From CF-46 sp963760735 (GTDB lineage Bacteria; Chloroflexota; Limnocylindria; Limnocylindrales; CSP1-4): 64,000 bases of DNA. The stretch lies in contig CAVXEB010000004.1 in assembly GCA_963760735.1 (NCBI GenBank), forward strand, positions 992,001 through 1,056,000, given 5' to 3'. The position numbers were made by a program, and so were the translations under genes. The notes under the pieces were generated by a model, which was not told the DNA's origin, searched no databases, and was given only the letters and a program-made list of their open reading frames with translations. Each line of letters starts with the position of its first letter. Positions within the stretch are counted from its first letter, which is position 1. This document shows positions 24,816 to 33,663 of this stretch, in pieces.

Positions 24816-25955
24816 CTAGTTGGTGCCCTCCAGGTCGATCGGCACGAACAGATCCGCCGCCGCTCGGACCTCGACCTGGTAGTGCCGCTTGTGGGCCGCC
24901 CGGTCGGCCCCGAGGACCTGATCGATCCGGGCGTCGACGTTCGTGAACCACATCGTGTACTCCTCGGCGCCACGCGCCTCGACGAGGAGCTTGATCGTGT
25001 CGGGATCCGGGTTGCCGAACTTGCCGTTGGCCGAGAACACGTAGTGGTCCGCGGTGATCCGCTTCATGAGGTCGTTCGGGCGCGCGACGTTCCGGACCGA
25101 GCCGTGGTGCGGCATCTTCAGCAGGTCGACGTGGATGGCGCCGTTCGTCAGCCGACCGGCGCCGTCGAGAAACTCGAGGATGTCGCCGCCGAGCGCGTCC
25201 CCGGTCAGGAGCATCGTGCGATCCTTTCGCTCGGCAAGGGCGACGATGCTGCTCAGGTTGTAGACGGACCGGTCGACGGACACCGCGGCGCTCGCCGCCT
25301 CGGCCGGCTTGCCGTCCTTCCGGGCCTTCAGGAACGCCTGCCAGCGCTCCTTCAGGTCATCGATCCGCGCCGCGTTCGGCCCGATGACCGTGAAGGTGAG
25401 ACCTCCATCGAAGGGGATGGCCACGGGGCCGGTCGGTGTGGCCATCGCCACTCCGGAGTCGAAGTCCGCGTTCTCGCGGATGTCCAGGACCTTCGCGGCA
25501 CCCGAGAGGCTGCGCGCCTCCGGGATCGACGCGACCACCGCGGCCGACTCCGGCCCGACATCGCCGACCTCCGCCCCCGCCACCGATGCCACCGCCGCGG
25601 ACAGCGCCGCGGTGTCGGCGGCGGCGCCGAGGACGTCCGCGCTGAAGGCGTTCAGCCACAGGCCCCCGATCCGGTAGGGCTGGGCGAGACGCGATTCGGC
25701 GGCGACCTGCAGCTCGTCGAACAGGTCGACGATGCCTTCGATGTGGTCGCCGTCGGTGTGGCTGACCATGATCCGCTCGATGAACAGCCGGTCGTCGGGG
25801 CCGCCGCCCCGCAACTGCTCGAGCCTCGGCCTGACGACGCGCTTGTAGACGCCGGACGGCCCGGCGTCGATCAGGATCAGCCGTCCGTCCCCGTCCCCGT
25901 ACCGGAGAAGGAGGGCGTCACCGTGATCGGCCTGGAGCGCCTCGAGCGTGAACAT
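24816..25955 (-). CDS. MBL-fold metallohydrolase (ComEC/Rec2-like)
   Basis: A 379-residue metallo-beta-lactamase fold enzyme. Metal ligands are evident: SHTDGDHIEG (HxDGDH), LLTGDALGG and the later MPHHGS. The N-terminal FTLEALQADHGDALLLRYGD is characteristic of the ComEC-like branch that occurs free or fused in conflict and competence systems. It has no membrane helix, so it is cytosolic. It lies 12 nt downstream of the 1650-aa triple-hydrolase gene on the same strand and is almost certainly co-transcribed with it. Substrate could be nucleic acid or a small phosphoester/lactone; unknown. Confidence 0.88.
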   Translation of the reverse strand: MFTLEALQADHGDALLLRYGDGDGRLILIDAGPSGVYKRVVRPRLEQLRGGGPDDRLFIERIMVSHTDGDHIEGIVDLFDELQVAAESRLAQPYRIGGLWLNAFSADVLGAAADTAALSAAVASVAGAEVGDVGPESAAVVASIPEARSLSGAAKVLDIRENADFDSGVAMATPTGPVAIPFDGGLTFTVIGPNAARIDDLKERWQAFLKARKDGKPAEAASAAVSVDRSVYNLSSIVALAERKDRTMLLTGDALGGDILEFLDGAGRLTNGAIHVDLLKMPHHGSVRNVARPNDLMKRITADHYVFSANGKFGNPDPDTIKLLVEARGAEEYTMWFTNVDARIDQVLGADRAAHKRHYQVEVRAAADLFVPIDLEGTN

Positions 25956-25967
25956 CCGCCCTCGTTC

Positions 25968-28900
25968 TCAGATCGACTGCATCGCGCGCAGCACGTCGAC
26001 GAGGCCGTGGCCCTGGAAGTAGCTCTCGCGACCCAGATCGCTGGCCGTCGCGGTGAGGATCGACTTGATCCGGTCCGGATCGCCGATCAGCTCGCGGTAG
26101 CGGGCCATCAGGAGGGCCGCGCAGCCGCTGACATGGGGCGTCGCCATGCTCGTGCCGTCGAGGGCGAGCACCCGACCATCCGGCACGGCCGACGAGATCT
26201 TCTCGCCGGGCGCGACGAGATCCGGCTTCGCTCGTCCGTCGCCGGTCGGGCCGCGACTCGAGAAGTAGCTGACCCCATAGGCGTACGGCCGGTAGCTGTG
26301 GGTCGAGCCGACCGTGATCGCGGCCTCGGTGTTGCCGGGATCCGTGATGCTGACCGTCCGATAGCCCTCGCCGGCCTCGGTGGACCCGGCGCGGGGGCGC
26401 CAATAGCCGTCGTTGCCGGCGGCGGCCACCACGACCACCCCCGAGTTGACGAGCTTCGTCACGGCGTCGCAGACGGGGGTGCGCCCACACGCGTAGTTCG
26501 CCACGTCGTGGCGGATCGAGAAGCTCATGTTGACGCCCTGGACGGTCAGCTCCTCGCGTTCGTTCGTGAGCGCCTGGAGGAACTCGATCGCCGCGAGCAC
26601 GGCGTACTCCGAGCCGGTCCCGTCCGAACCGAAGACGCGGAGGTCGTAGAGCTGGAGCGTCGGACACACGCCGATCACGTCGATCTCGGGCCGCGGGATG
26701 TCGTTGACCTCGACGTCGTCGCGCCGCCAGTCGCCCGCCAGGATCCCGGCGACGTGGGTCCCGTGCTCGTTGTCCGGAGCGTGGTACGTGCCGTCGCCTT
26801 CGTGGGGGACCTTGAGCAGCTCGGCGAAGCGGGTCCAGCGAACCTGCCGGCCCTCCTTCAGGGTCTCGAGCATCTCGCCGGCGAGGTCCGGGTTCGCGAG
26901 GACCCGCGCCTGCATCTCGGCGTTCTCCATCAGGTCGGGCTGCTCGAGCCGCCTCGGGTCGGTGAGATCCCGTACCCCCGTGAAGTCGTAGGTCGCGAGG
27001 ATGCGGGTGTTGTTGACCCACTTGGCGTCGTTGGGCCGGAACGGATCGTCCTGCAGGTCGCCGATCGGCTTGCCCGACGTCGGAGGCTTGCGGGCCCGGA
27101 ATGCCGGATGCGTCGCATCGATCCCGCTGTCGATGACGGCCCACGCGAGGCTCTTCAGGTCGACCGGGAAGAGTCCACGGGCGGCATCCGCCTTGACCGT
27201 CGGCACGGACCGGTTGACGCTGACGTCCGCGTGACGGTTGAGGCTGACCGTGAAGATCAGCGGTTCGTGTGCCACACCCGGGACGATCAGGCGGATCGCG
27301 GCATCGACGATCCGTCGGGCCCGATCGTAGCGGTCCGGGTCGCTCGCGCGCGTCTCTCGCACATCCTCGATGGGCGCTCCTTCGCGGGCGAGCTGGAACC
27401 GCCCGATCAGCCGCAGGCCCCAGAGCACGGTCAGCGGAAGCTCGCGGGGATCGAAGGTCCGCGTGTCGCCGGTCTCGAACTCGACGAGGTGCCGTGCGAG
27501 ATCGGTCCTGGCGAAGTCGTCGAGGTCCGGCAGCCTCAGCCAGCGCTCGACGATCGAGGTCGCCTCGACCCGCCACGTACACAGCGGGAGGAGGTAGGCG
27601 ACGAGCTCCGCGAAGTCCAGCCGGGCCACAACTGTTGACTGGGAGTAGGCGAGCTGCGCCGCTGCATCGAGCCGTTCCCGCAGCTGCTTCACGATCTCGC
27701 CGGGAGGGTTCTTGCCCGGCTCCGACCGCTTGGGGGTCAGGAGCAGGTCGATTCGCTGGTTCGGCTTCGCCCCGAACTCGAACCAGACGTCAGGGAGAAT
27801 CGGCGAGTCCTGCGTGTACCGACGGAGGGCGGCCGAGTTGAAGATCAGGCCCTCGATGATCCCCCGATCGATGATCGTGCCGCGGGGTCCTTCGTCGCCG
27901 CCCGGCGAGGGTCCGTCGGACCCGCCGCCCCGGCCCGAGCCGCCGGAGCCTCCGGACCCATCGCCGCCTCCGCCGCCGCCGTCCCCACCCGCGGCCCCGC
28001 CGCCGTCGCCGCGGCGCGGAGTCGGCGCCGACGCAGGCACCGGGCGTGACGATCGGGCCGCGGACCGCGTCGGGGCGGACCGCGTCGGCGTCGCGGCCGC
28101 TGCTCCGCCACCTCCCGGGCCGCCGCCGGTCAGCCAGCCGAGCAACGCCCGGCTCGTCTTTGCCTGGCCGAAGTAGTTCGCGTGCTCGACGCCATCGGAT
28201 TTGCCGAAGAAGGAGGGCTCGAGCACGGGAAACGGCGCCGACAGCGTCCGCCCCTCGATGCTGTCGATCGCGACCATCCCGTCGTTCGGGCCGTGGAACA
28301 CGACGTCGTCCTTCAGCCCGTCGACGAAGAAGGCCTTCAGGTTGGGATCGTCGGGCTCGTAGTCCGAGTCGATCACCCGATAGCGCGTGCCGGCCGGGAT
28401 CCTGACGGTGTCGTTGAGCTTGTGGAGGAACGGCCGCTTCGGGGACATCGCGTCGAGCCCGTCGAGGTCATGGGCCGTATTGACGGCGATCGAGCGGATC
28501 AGCCCGAACACCGACTCGAGGATGTCGACAGCCGCCGGCAGGGGCGCGAACGACAGCAGCGTCGAGAGTCGGTCGATCAGCTGGTTCCAGCGGTCGACGT
28601 CGGCGAGGTCCGTGCCGTTCGTCGTCGCCCCGACGAGGACCGCCTCGCCGATGCTCACCTTCGGGCCGAGCGGCGCGAGATCCTCGGGTCGCTCGACGAT
28701 CGAGCGGGCGACGAGCCCGCCGCGCGAATGGCAGACGAGGTCGATCTCGAGACGGCGGTCCCCCACCGCCTTGAAGAACTCGCGGGCGTTCTCGATCGGC
28801 GAGTCGGCGAGCGTCGGGTGGTCGAGGGCGATCACCCGTCCCTCGTAGCGACGATGGAGCTCCTCGAGCGTGGCGTCGGGCAGGCGCGAGAAGCAGCCCG

Positions 28901-30920
28901 TGATCGTGTCGAACGTGCCGTGGATGAACAGGAGGCATGGACCGGCCTCGAGCCGCGCCCAATCCGCGGGCTTCAGCTCGCGCAGGGACTTGTCGGGGTC
29001 GTAGGCGCGGAGCAGGGTCGGATGGTGCTCGTGGTCCCACTTCCGGACCTCGAACTCGGCGACCTTCCCGGCGACGGCGGCGACCGGGAACGTCACCACC
29101 TCGAGGATCTTCGACAGGCCGAGTCCGCGGCGAGCCGCTCCCGACGGCACGCGCTCGATCATGAAGAGGTCGCTGCCGGCCGGCGTGAACGTGTCGCCGC
29201 GCGTCTGCTTCTCGGGAAAGTGCCAGGTTGTGATCCCGTGCTCGTCGCGCGACAGGATGACCTGCGCCTGGTTCTTCGGCGGCCTGGGGACGGCGACCCG
29301 CATCCTCTCCGGCCGAGCCGGGCTCGCGCCGTCCCTCCGGAGCCCGCGTGTGGTCGGGCCGACGTCCGTCGGGCCATCGATGCGGATCGTCGTCCGTGTC
29401 TGCATGGCCTGGCGGGCCATGGCCTGCCGGAACGCGGCCGTGCCCGCCGGGCCGGACGCCGCGATGTCGCGGTCGCGGCCTCGGGGACCTCGTCCGGTCC
29501 CGGACTGGACGACTACGTCGCCGGCGAGGCCCGGCGCCGAGATCCGGATGCCGTCGACCTCGAGCGGGGCGTCGCCGGTCAGGGATCGGCCGCTCTTCGG
29601 CCGTCCGGTCGCGACGCCGCCGGGCCCGCTGTCGAGCGGTTGCTCCCGGATCGGGGCGGGCGCGGCCCGGACCGCCGCGTCGTCCTCGTCCGAGCCCAGG
29701 AACGTCGACAGGTAGTCGGTCCAATGCGTGCTCAGGTCGAAGTCGAGCTGGCGATAGGTCGCCTGGGTGTCGCCATACGCGCCGGTGTCGGTCGGGAACC
29801 AGAAGGCGAGACCGTTCGCGTCGCGGACGTGCGGTCCGAGGGCAGCGTTCCGGATCGCCGCCTTGTCGAGCGCCGCGATGAGGGCGGCGGACGCGGCGGC
29901 CGTCTCCGGCATCTCACGGCCGACCCGCGCAGCGAAGTCCTTCAGGTCATAGGTGTCGCGCTGGGCGAACCCCTGGCTCTTCTGGCGGATGAAGCTGAAG
30001 TCGCGGAAGCCGTGTTCTCCGAGCGGCTCGACGGCCTTCACCAGATCGGCGAACCTGGCGGGGATCGTGTTCTTCGACCGATACGCGGCCAGCGTGCACG
30101 GGAACTCCTCGGGTCGGTCCGCGTAGGCGTCCCGGTAGGCGTCGACCGCGAGTCGGGCCCAGGCGACCGCGGAGCTCGGTGGCCTTCCCGACATCGCCCG
30201 GTAGAGGCGCTGGTAGTCCCAGCCATCCCCCGGCTCGAGCTCCTCGGACCCCACCACCACGGTGGCGAACGGCTCCAGCTGATCGAGAACCTCGACCATC
30301 CCGTTGAGGCAGGTGTCCGAGAAGATCATGTCGAGCTTCCGCTTCTGCCCGGCGCGCTGGAACCCGGCGCGGAGGACGCCTGCGGCCTCGACGTTCGTCA
30401 GGACGCCGCCGCTCGTGTCGTCGTGGAGCATCGCCCGGACCTCGGCCTGGGCTGCCATGTGGCGCGGAATGAAGAGCCGGCGGGCGGGGCTGGATCGCCT
30501 GCCCGCCCGGGGTGCGCCGCGCTGGAGACCTGCGGTGAGGACCACCTGGTCGGGGTCGTCCTCCTGGAACACGCCTGTCCCGTGGTCCCAGAAGCCGAGG
30601 GCGCGATGCGGCACCTTGGCGTACGTCACGAGCGCCCGGGCGAGGAACGTGGCCAGCGTCTCCGGGTCCCCGGTGTCGATCTCGCCGAGCTCCTCGATGA
30701 CCCGACGGCTCTTGGTCCGGGTGATCTCGACGATCTGGCCGCCGGCGCCGGCGAAGTCCGCGAGGCCGATGACGGCGAAGGGCCCCTGGATGCCGGCCGC
30801 CATCTCGTTCAGGTCCAGGTCGACGAAGTCGCTCAGGTTGTTGTCGCCGCCGAACAGCTCGATGACGACGTGGCTGACGTCCGTCGTGGACACGGCAAAC
30901 GGCTTGATCTGGCTGGCCAC
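25968..30920 (-). CDS. Giant triple-hydrolase: clostripain-like (C11) protease, alpha/beta-hydrolase, subtilisin (S8)
   Basis: 1650 residues. Domain 1 (~15-400) is a C11/clostripain caspase-clan domain: VIELFGGDNNLSDF, FWDHGTG (His113) and SDTCLNGM (Cys204). Domain 2 (~650-930) is a PGAP1/lipase-like alpha/beta-hydrolase: CLLFIHGTFD, then LVCHSRGGLV with Ser732. A ~75-residue Gly/Ser/Pro hinge (~940-1015) follows, then an unrecognised ~240-residue region. Domain 3 (~1255-1640) is a subtilisin with complete triad Asp1264 (AVIDSGID), His1386 (EHGTHVAG) and Ser1591 (GTSMATPHVSG). No signal peptide or membrane segment is seen, so an intracellular location is likely. The start is GTG 30920, 7 nt after GGGGAG. 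Co-transcribed with the MBL-fold gene. The role is unknown; a proteolytic effector of a conflict or cell-death system is plausible. Confidence 0.92.
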   Translation of the reverse strand: MASQIKPFAVSTTDVSHVVIELFGGDNNLSDFVDLDLNEMAAGIQGPFAVIGLADFAGAGGQIVEITRTKSRRVIEELGEIDTGDPETLATFLARALVTYAKVPHRALGFWDHGTGVFQEDDPDQVVLTAGLQRGAPRAGRRSSPARRLFIPRHMAAQAEVRAMLHDDTSGGVLTNVEAAGVLRAGFQRAGQKRKLDMIFSDTCLNGMVEVLDQLEPFATVVVGSEELEPGDGWDYQRLYRAMSGRPPSSAVAWARLAVDAYRDAYADRPEEFPCTLAAYRSKNTIPARFADLVKAVEPLGEHGFRDFSFIRQKSQGFAQRDTYDLKDFAARVGREMPETAAASAALIAALDKAAIRNAALGPHVRDANGLAFWFPTDTGAYGDTQATYRQLDFDLSTHWTDYLSTFLGSDEDDAAVRAAPAPIREQPLDSGPGGVATGRPKSGRSLTGDAPLEVDGIRISAPGLAGDVVVQSGTGRGPRGRDRDIAASGPAGTAAFRQAMARQAMQTRTTIRIDGPTDVGPTTRGLRRDGASPARPERMRVAVPRPPKNQAQVILSRDEHGITTWHFPEKQTRGDTFTPAGSDLFMIERVPSGAARRGLGLSKILEVVTFPVAAVAGKVAEFEVRKWDHEHHPTLLRAYDPDKSLRELKPADWARLEAGPCLLFIHGTFDTITGCFSRLPDATLEELHRRYEGRVIALDHPTLADSPIENAREFFKAVGDRRLEIDLVCHSRGGLVARSIVERPEDLAPLGPKVSIGEAVLVGATTNGTDLADVDRWNQLIDRLSTLLSFAPLPAAVDILESVFGLIRSIAVNTAHDLDGLDAMSPKRPFLHKLNDTVRIPAGTRYRVIDSDYEPDDPNLKAFFVDGLKDDVVFHGPNDGMVAIDSIEGRTLSAPFPVLEPSFFGKSDGVEHANYFGQAKTSRALLGWLTGGGPGGGGAAAATPTRSAPTRSAARSSRPVPASAPTPRRGDGGGAAGGDGGGGGGDGSGGSGGSGRGGGSDGPSPGGDEGPRGTIIDRGIIEGLIFNSAALRRYTQDSPILPDVWFEFGAKPNQRIDLLLTPKRSEPGKNPPGEIVKQLRERLDAAAQLAYSQSTVVARLDFAELVAYLLPLCTWRVEATSIVERWLRLPDLDDFARTDLARHLVEFETGDTRTFDPRELPLTVLWGLRLIGRFQLAREGAPIEDVRETRASDPDRYDRARRIVDAAIRLIVPGVAHEPLIFTVSLNRHADVSVNRSVPTVKADAARGLFPVDLKSLAWAVIDSGIDATHPAFRARKPPTSGKPIGDLQDDPFRPNDAKWVNNTRILATYDFTGVRDLTDPRRLEQPDLMENAEMQARVLANPDLAGEMLETLKEGRQVRWTRFAELLKVPHEGDGTYHAPDNEHGTHVAGILAGDWRRDDVEVNDIPRPEIDVIGVCPTLQLYDLRVFGSDGTGSEYAVLAAIEFLQALTNEREELTVQGVNMSFSIRHDVANYACGRTPVCDAVTKLVNSGVVVVAAAGNDGYWRPRAGSTEAGEGYRTVSITDPGNTEAAITVGSTHSYRPYAYGVSYFSSRGPTGDGRAKPDLVAPGEKISSAVPDGRVLALDGTSMATPHVSGCAALLMARYRELIGDPDRIKSILTATASDLGRESYFQGHGLVDVLRAMQSI

Positions 30921-31000
30921 GTGATCGCTCCCCCACGCACATGAGCGCGCTCGGCCGCTCCGGCCGCCCGGTCCCCTCGACCCTACGGTCGGCCCGTCAC

Positions 31001-31020
31001 GCGGGCGTCTCGACGCCCGC
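31001..31020. promoter_or_regulatory. 20-bp near-palindrome upstream of the triple-hydrolase gene
   Basis: Arms GCGGGCGTC and GACGCCCGC around TC. It lies 81-100 nt before the triple-hydrolase start and 30 nt past the VOC stop. A direct repeat GCTCCGTCT (31019 and 31043) abuts it. It could be an operator of the downstream operon or a hairpin 3' end for the VOC transcript; there is no T-run. Confidence 0.4.
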
Positions 31021-31049
31021 TCCGTCTGGCGGGCCGACACCGGCTCCGT

Positions 31050-31436
31050 CTATCGCGACTGTTCGAGGATGGAGATGATGTTGCCGGCCGGATCCGTGAA
31101 CCATGCGATCTTCGGTCCGTCGCCGCGCGAGATGCCGCGGTCGTCCTGACGTGCCTCGGGGGCGTCGTACCGCTCCATCTCGATGCCCTTGTCGTTCAGC
31201 TGGGTCACCGTCGCGTCGATGTCGTCGACCGGGAAGTTCAGGACCGTGAACACGGCCGGCTGATGGTCGGGCTTCGGGTACACGAGGACCGGGGCGCCGC
31301 CGCCCACGTGGAGCTCGAGGAGGCCGGCCTCCTGCGAGTCGCTGATCGTCAGCCCGAGGGTCTCGCCGTAGAAGCGTCGGGCGGCCTCGATGTCGGGGAC
31401 GGCGAAGCTGGAAAATGCGTCGTTCGTGCGGAACAT
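31050..31436 (-). CDS. VOC/glyoxalase family protein
   Basis: A 128-residue VOC protein: FSSFAVPDIEAARRFYGETL opens the first module and IAWFTDPAGNIISILEQ closes the second with the DPxGN signature. Likely a small-molecule lyase, dioxygenase or binding protein. Its ATG follows AAGGAGGCAAC on the minus strand. Divergent from the hydrolase-LuxR gene at 31518; its stop is 130 nt from the triple-hydrolase start, so co-transcription with that gene is possible but not indicated. Confidence 0.88.
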   Translation of the reverse strand: MFRTNDAFSSFAVPDIEAARRFYGETLGLTISDSQEAGLLELHVGGGAPVLVYPKPDHQPAVFTVLNFPVDDIDATVTQLNDKGIEMERYDAPEARQDDRGISRGDGPKIAWFTDPAGNIISILEQSR

Positions 31437-31517
31437 GTGAGTTGCCTCCTTGGCGCGATTGCAGGGACCGTTCGATCGTCACGGACGCTGCCTTGCAGCC
31501 GCGCTACGCTGGCCCGG

Positions 31518-32561
31518 ATGGGGCCGACGATCTCCTTCGCGACGACCACCGACGGCGTCCGGATCGCCTGGACGATGATCGGCCGCGGCCCGGTGCTCGT
31601 CCACCTGCCCGGGGTTCCGTTCTCGAATCTCGAGGCGGAATGGCGGATCCCCGTCCTCCGCCGCGCGTTCGAGCGAATGGCCGCGCGGGTCCGCTTCGTC
31701 CAGTACGACGGGCGGGGGACCGGCCGCTCCCAGCGGGACACGACCGACCTGTCGTTCGATGCCCATCTGCTCGATCTCGACGCGGTCCTGCGGGCCGCGA
31801 GGATCGACCGGTGCGTCCTCCTCGGCTTCTATCACTCGGCGACGCACGCGATCGCCTTCGCGGCCCGACATCCCGAGCGCGTCGCCGGCCTGATCCTGTT
31901 CGGCGGCGCGACGCGCGGCTGGAGCCCGATGAGCGGGGCGGGAACGCAGGCACTCCTCAGCCTGATCGAGCAGGACTGGGACACGTTCGTCGAGTCCGCG
32001 ACCCATGCCTGGCTCGGCTGGCCGGACGACGCGGAGGGCCGTCTCGCGGCCGACTGGTTCCGGACGGCGACCAGTCCGGCGAACGCGCGCGAGACGATGC
32101 GGGTGGCGAGCGGGGTCGATGTCACCGCCGAGGCCGGGCAGATCCGCTGTCCCGTGCTCGTCCTCCACCGCGCGGACGCGACGGTGATCCCGCTCTCGAT
32201 GTCGCAGGAGCTTGCCGACGCGATCCCGGGCGCCAGGCTGGAGATCGTCCCGGGACGGTCGGCGAGCCTGTTCTTCGAGGCGACCGATGCCATGGCCGAT
32301 CGGCTCGTCGCCTTCACCCTCCGGCCCGACGCGGAGGCCCCGGCCGTGCCGCGACCGACGCCGGGCGGCAACGGCCTGTCGCCGCGGGAATCGGAGGTGC
32401 TCCGGCTCATCGCCTCGGGCGCCTCGAACGGCCAGATCGCGGCGGATCTCGGGCTGTCGATCAACACGGTCGAGCGGCACGTGTCCAACGTCTACCGGAA
32501 GCTGGACGTCGCGAGCCGGGCGGAGGCCACCGCGCTGGCGATCCGCCGCGGCTGGGCCTGA
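31518..32561 (+). CDS. Alpha/beta-hydrolase-like domain fused to LuxR HTH (regulator)
   Basis: 347 residues. Residues ~1-275 follow the alpha/beta-hydrolase fold (LVHLPGVPFS, VRFVQYDGRGTGRS, the D in VLHRADATVIP). The nucleophile elbow is GFYHSA at 103-108: Tyr105 replaces the expected Ser. The late His position reads GRSASLFFE, so the His is missing too. Residues ~285-345 are a full LuxR-type HTH (LSPRESEVLRLIASGASNGQ, then LSINTVERHVSNVYRKL). It probably senses a small ligand with a dead enzyme fold and regulates transcription, perhaps of the divergent VOC gene. Confidence 0.88.
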   Translation: MGPTISFATTTDGVRIAWTMIGRGPVLVHLPGVPFSNLEAEWRIPVLRRAFERMAARVRFVQYDGRGTGRSQRDTTDLSFDAHLLDLDAVLRAARIDRCVLLGFYHSATHAIAFAARHPERVAGLILFGGATRGWSPMSGAGTQALLSLIEQDWDTFVESATHAWLGWPDDAEGRLAADWFRTATSPANARETMRVASGVDVTAEAGQIRCPVLVLHRADATVIPLSMSQELADAIPGARLEIVPGRSASLFFEATDAMADRLVAFTLRPDAEAPAVPRPTPGGNGLSPRESEVLRLIASGASNGQIAADLGLSINTVERHVSNVYRKLDVASRAEATALAIRRGWA

Positions 32562-32638
32562 GACGTCACGGCTTTCCGTGATCGCCCGTGACGGTCCGCC
32601 GGGTGGCGGCCCGGCGCAGACCAGGGAGGATTCGGTCC

Positions 32639-33058
32639 ATGACCAGCTCGATCGACCCCCTTCCCGCGCCCTCGAACCCCACCCCCGCCAAGCGCCGCTC
32701 CCTGCCCGGGCCGCTCGCCCGCTTCGTCCCGCCGATCGCCGGCACGCGGGTGTTCCCCCTCTACGCCGTGCTCCACCACGTCGGGCGGACCTCCGGCAAG
32801 CCCTACTCGACGGCGGTCGTCGCCCGGCGCACCGCGGACGGGTTCGTCATCCCGCTGCCGTTCGGGGAAGGCACCCACTGGGCGAAGAACCTGCTGGCCG
32901 CCGGAGGCGGGACCTTGCGCGTCGGCGGCCGCGATTGGACGATCCGCGACCCGGAGCTCGTCGACCTTGCGGACGCGCAGCCGGCGATGGGTCCCGTGCT
33001 CGGCCGCGCCTCGAAGGCCGTCGGGATCAAGACCTTCGTGCGCGTCCGCACCACCTGA
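32639..33058 (+). CDS. Deazaflavin-dependent nitroreductase family protein
   Basis: A 139-residue DDN-like protein: LYAVLHHVGRTSGKPYSTAV is the F420-binding signature, followed by HWAKNLLAAGGGTLRVGGRD. The start ATG 32639 follows AGGGAGG. The second of this family in the window (the other at 6366). Likely F420H2-dependent reductase of quinones or nitro compounds; substrate unknown. Confidence 0.85.
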   Translation: MTSSIDPLPAPSNPTPAKRRSLPGPLARFVPPIAGTRVFPLYAVLHHVGRTSGKPYSTAVVARRTADGFVIPLPFGEGTHWAKNLLAAGGGTLRVGGRDWTIRDPELVDLADAQPAMGPVLGRASKAVGIKTFVRVRTT

Positions 33059-33198
33059 CGCCCTTGCCGCTCCGTGGCGGTTGCTGCGTGCGGTAGTGTG
33101 CGCAGGGTGGCGGGCACCTGCAGGGTGGCCCACGATGCGGCGACGTGGAGCCGCGGTCACCAATCGTCCACGCGGCGGGGGCGAGGAGAGGGAACTAC

Positions 33199-33582
33199 AT
33201 GAATCGTCCGTTCGGGGTCACGCTGCTCGCGATCATCTTCGCGGTGGCCGGCCTTTCGTACATCATGCTGGGCTTCCAGCTGACGACGGCCGTCACCTTC
33301 GGACCGCTCCCGAGCGGCCAGGGCACCTGGATCTGGGGCTGGCTCATCGTCCTGACCGGGCTCGGCTTCTGGGCCGGCGGCATCGCGGCCTGGAACCTCG
33401 CGCCGTTCGGCTGGATGCTCGGTCAGATCCTCGCGATCATCGGGATCCTCGAGGCGATCTTCGCGCTCCTCGGGACGGGCAACCTGAGCTACGCGCTGGC
33501 CACGACGGCGTTCCCCTTCATCCTGCTCTGGTACCTGAACCGGGCGAACGTCAAGAAGGCCTTCGGCCTCCAGGACGAGTGA
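33199..33582 (+). CDS. Small integral membrane protein (four helices)
   Basis: 127 residues with four hydrophobic segments: VTLLAIIFAVAGLSYIMLGF, WLIVLTGLGFWAGGIAAWNL, MLGQILAIIGILEAIFALLG and FPFILLWYLNRANVKKAF. The C-terminal cytoplasmic tail ends LQDE. Resembles DUF-type membrane proteins common in high-GC bacteria; no function known. The ATG follows GAGGAGAGGG. The next membrane protein starts 81 nt later and is probably in the same transcript. Confidence 0.78.
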   Translation: MNRPFGVTLLAIIFAVAGLSYIMLGFQLTTAVTFGPLPSGQGTWIWGWLIVLTGLGFWAGGIAAWNLAPFGWMLGQILAIIGILEAIFALLGTGNLSYALATTAFPFILLWYLNRANVKKAFGLQDE

Positions 33583-33663
33583 TCGGCTGACCGATCGTCC
33601 GCGCGCCGGACTCGCGCCACGGCGCAGGTCGCGGCGCAGCTGCACCTGGAGGGAGGTCGGATC

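Noticed and set aside
24729..27638. Very long plus-strand open frame (about 969 codons) opposite the MBL and triple-hydrolase genes
   Set aside because: Compositional shadow: low-complexity Arg/Val/Asp translation, no motifs, and the opposite strand carries full catalytic motifs.
27880..28100. GC-rich repetitive stretch resembling a DNA repeat
   Set aside because: It encodes the Gly/Ser/Pro hinge of the giant protein.
28182..30944. Plus-strand open frame of ~920 codons
   Set aside because: Antisense shadow of the triple-hydrolase gene in GC-rich DNA; no domain recognised.
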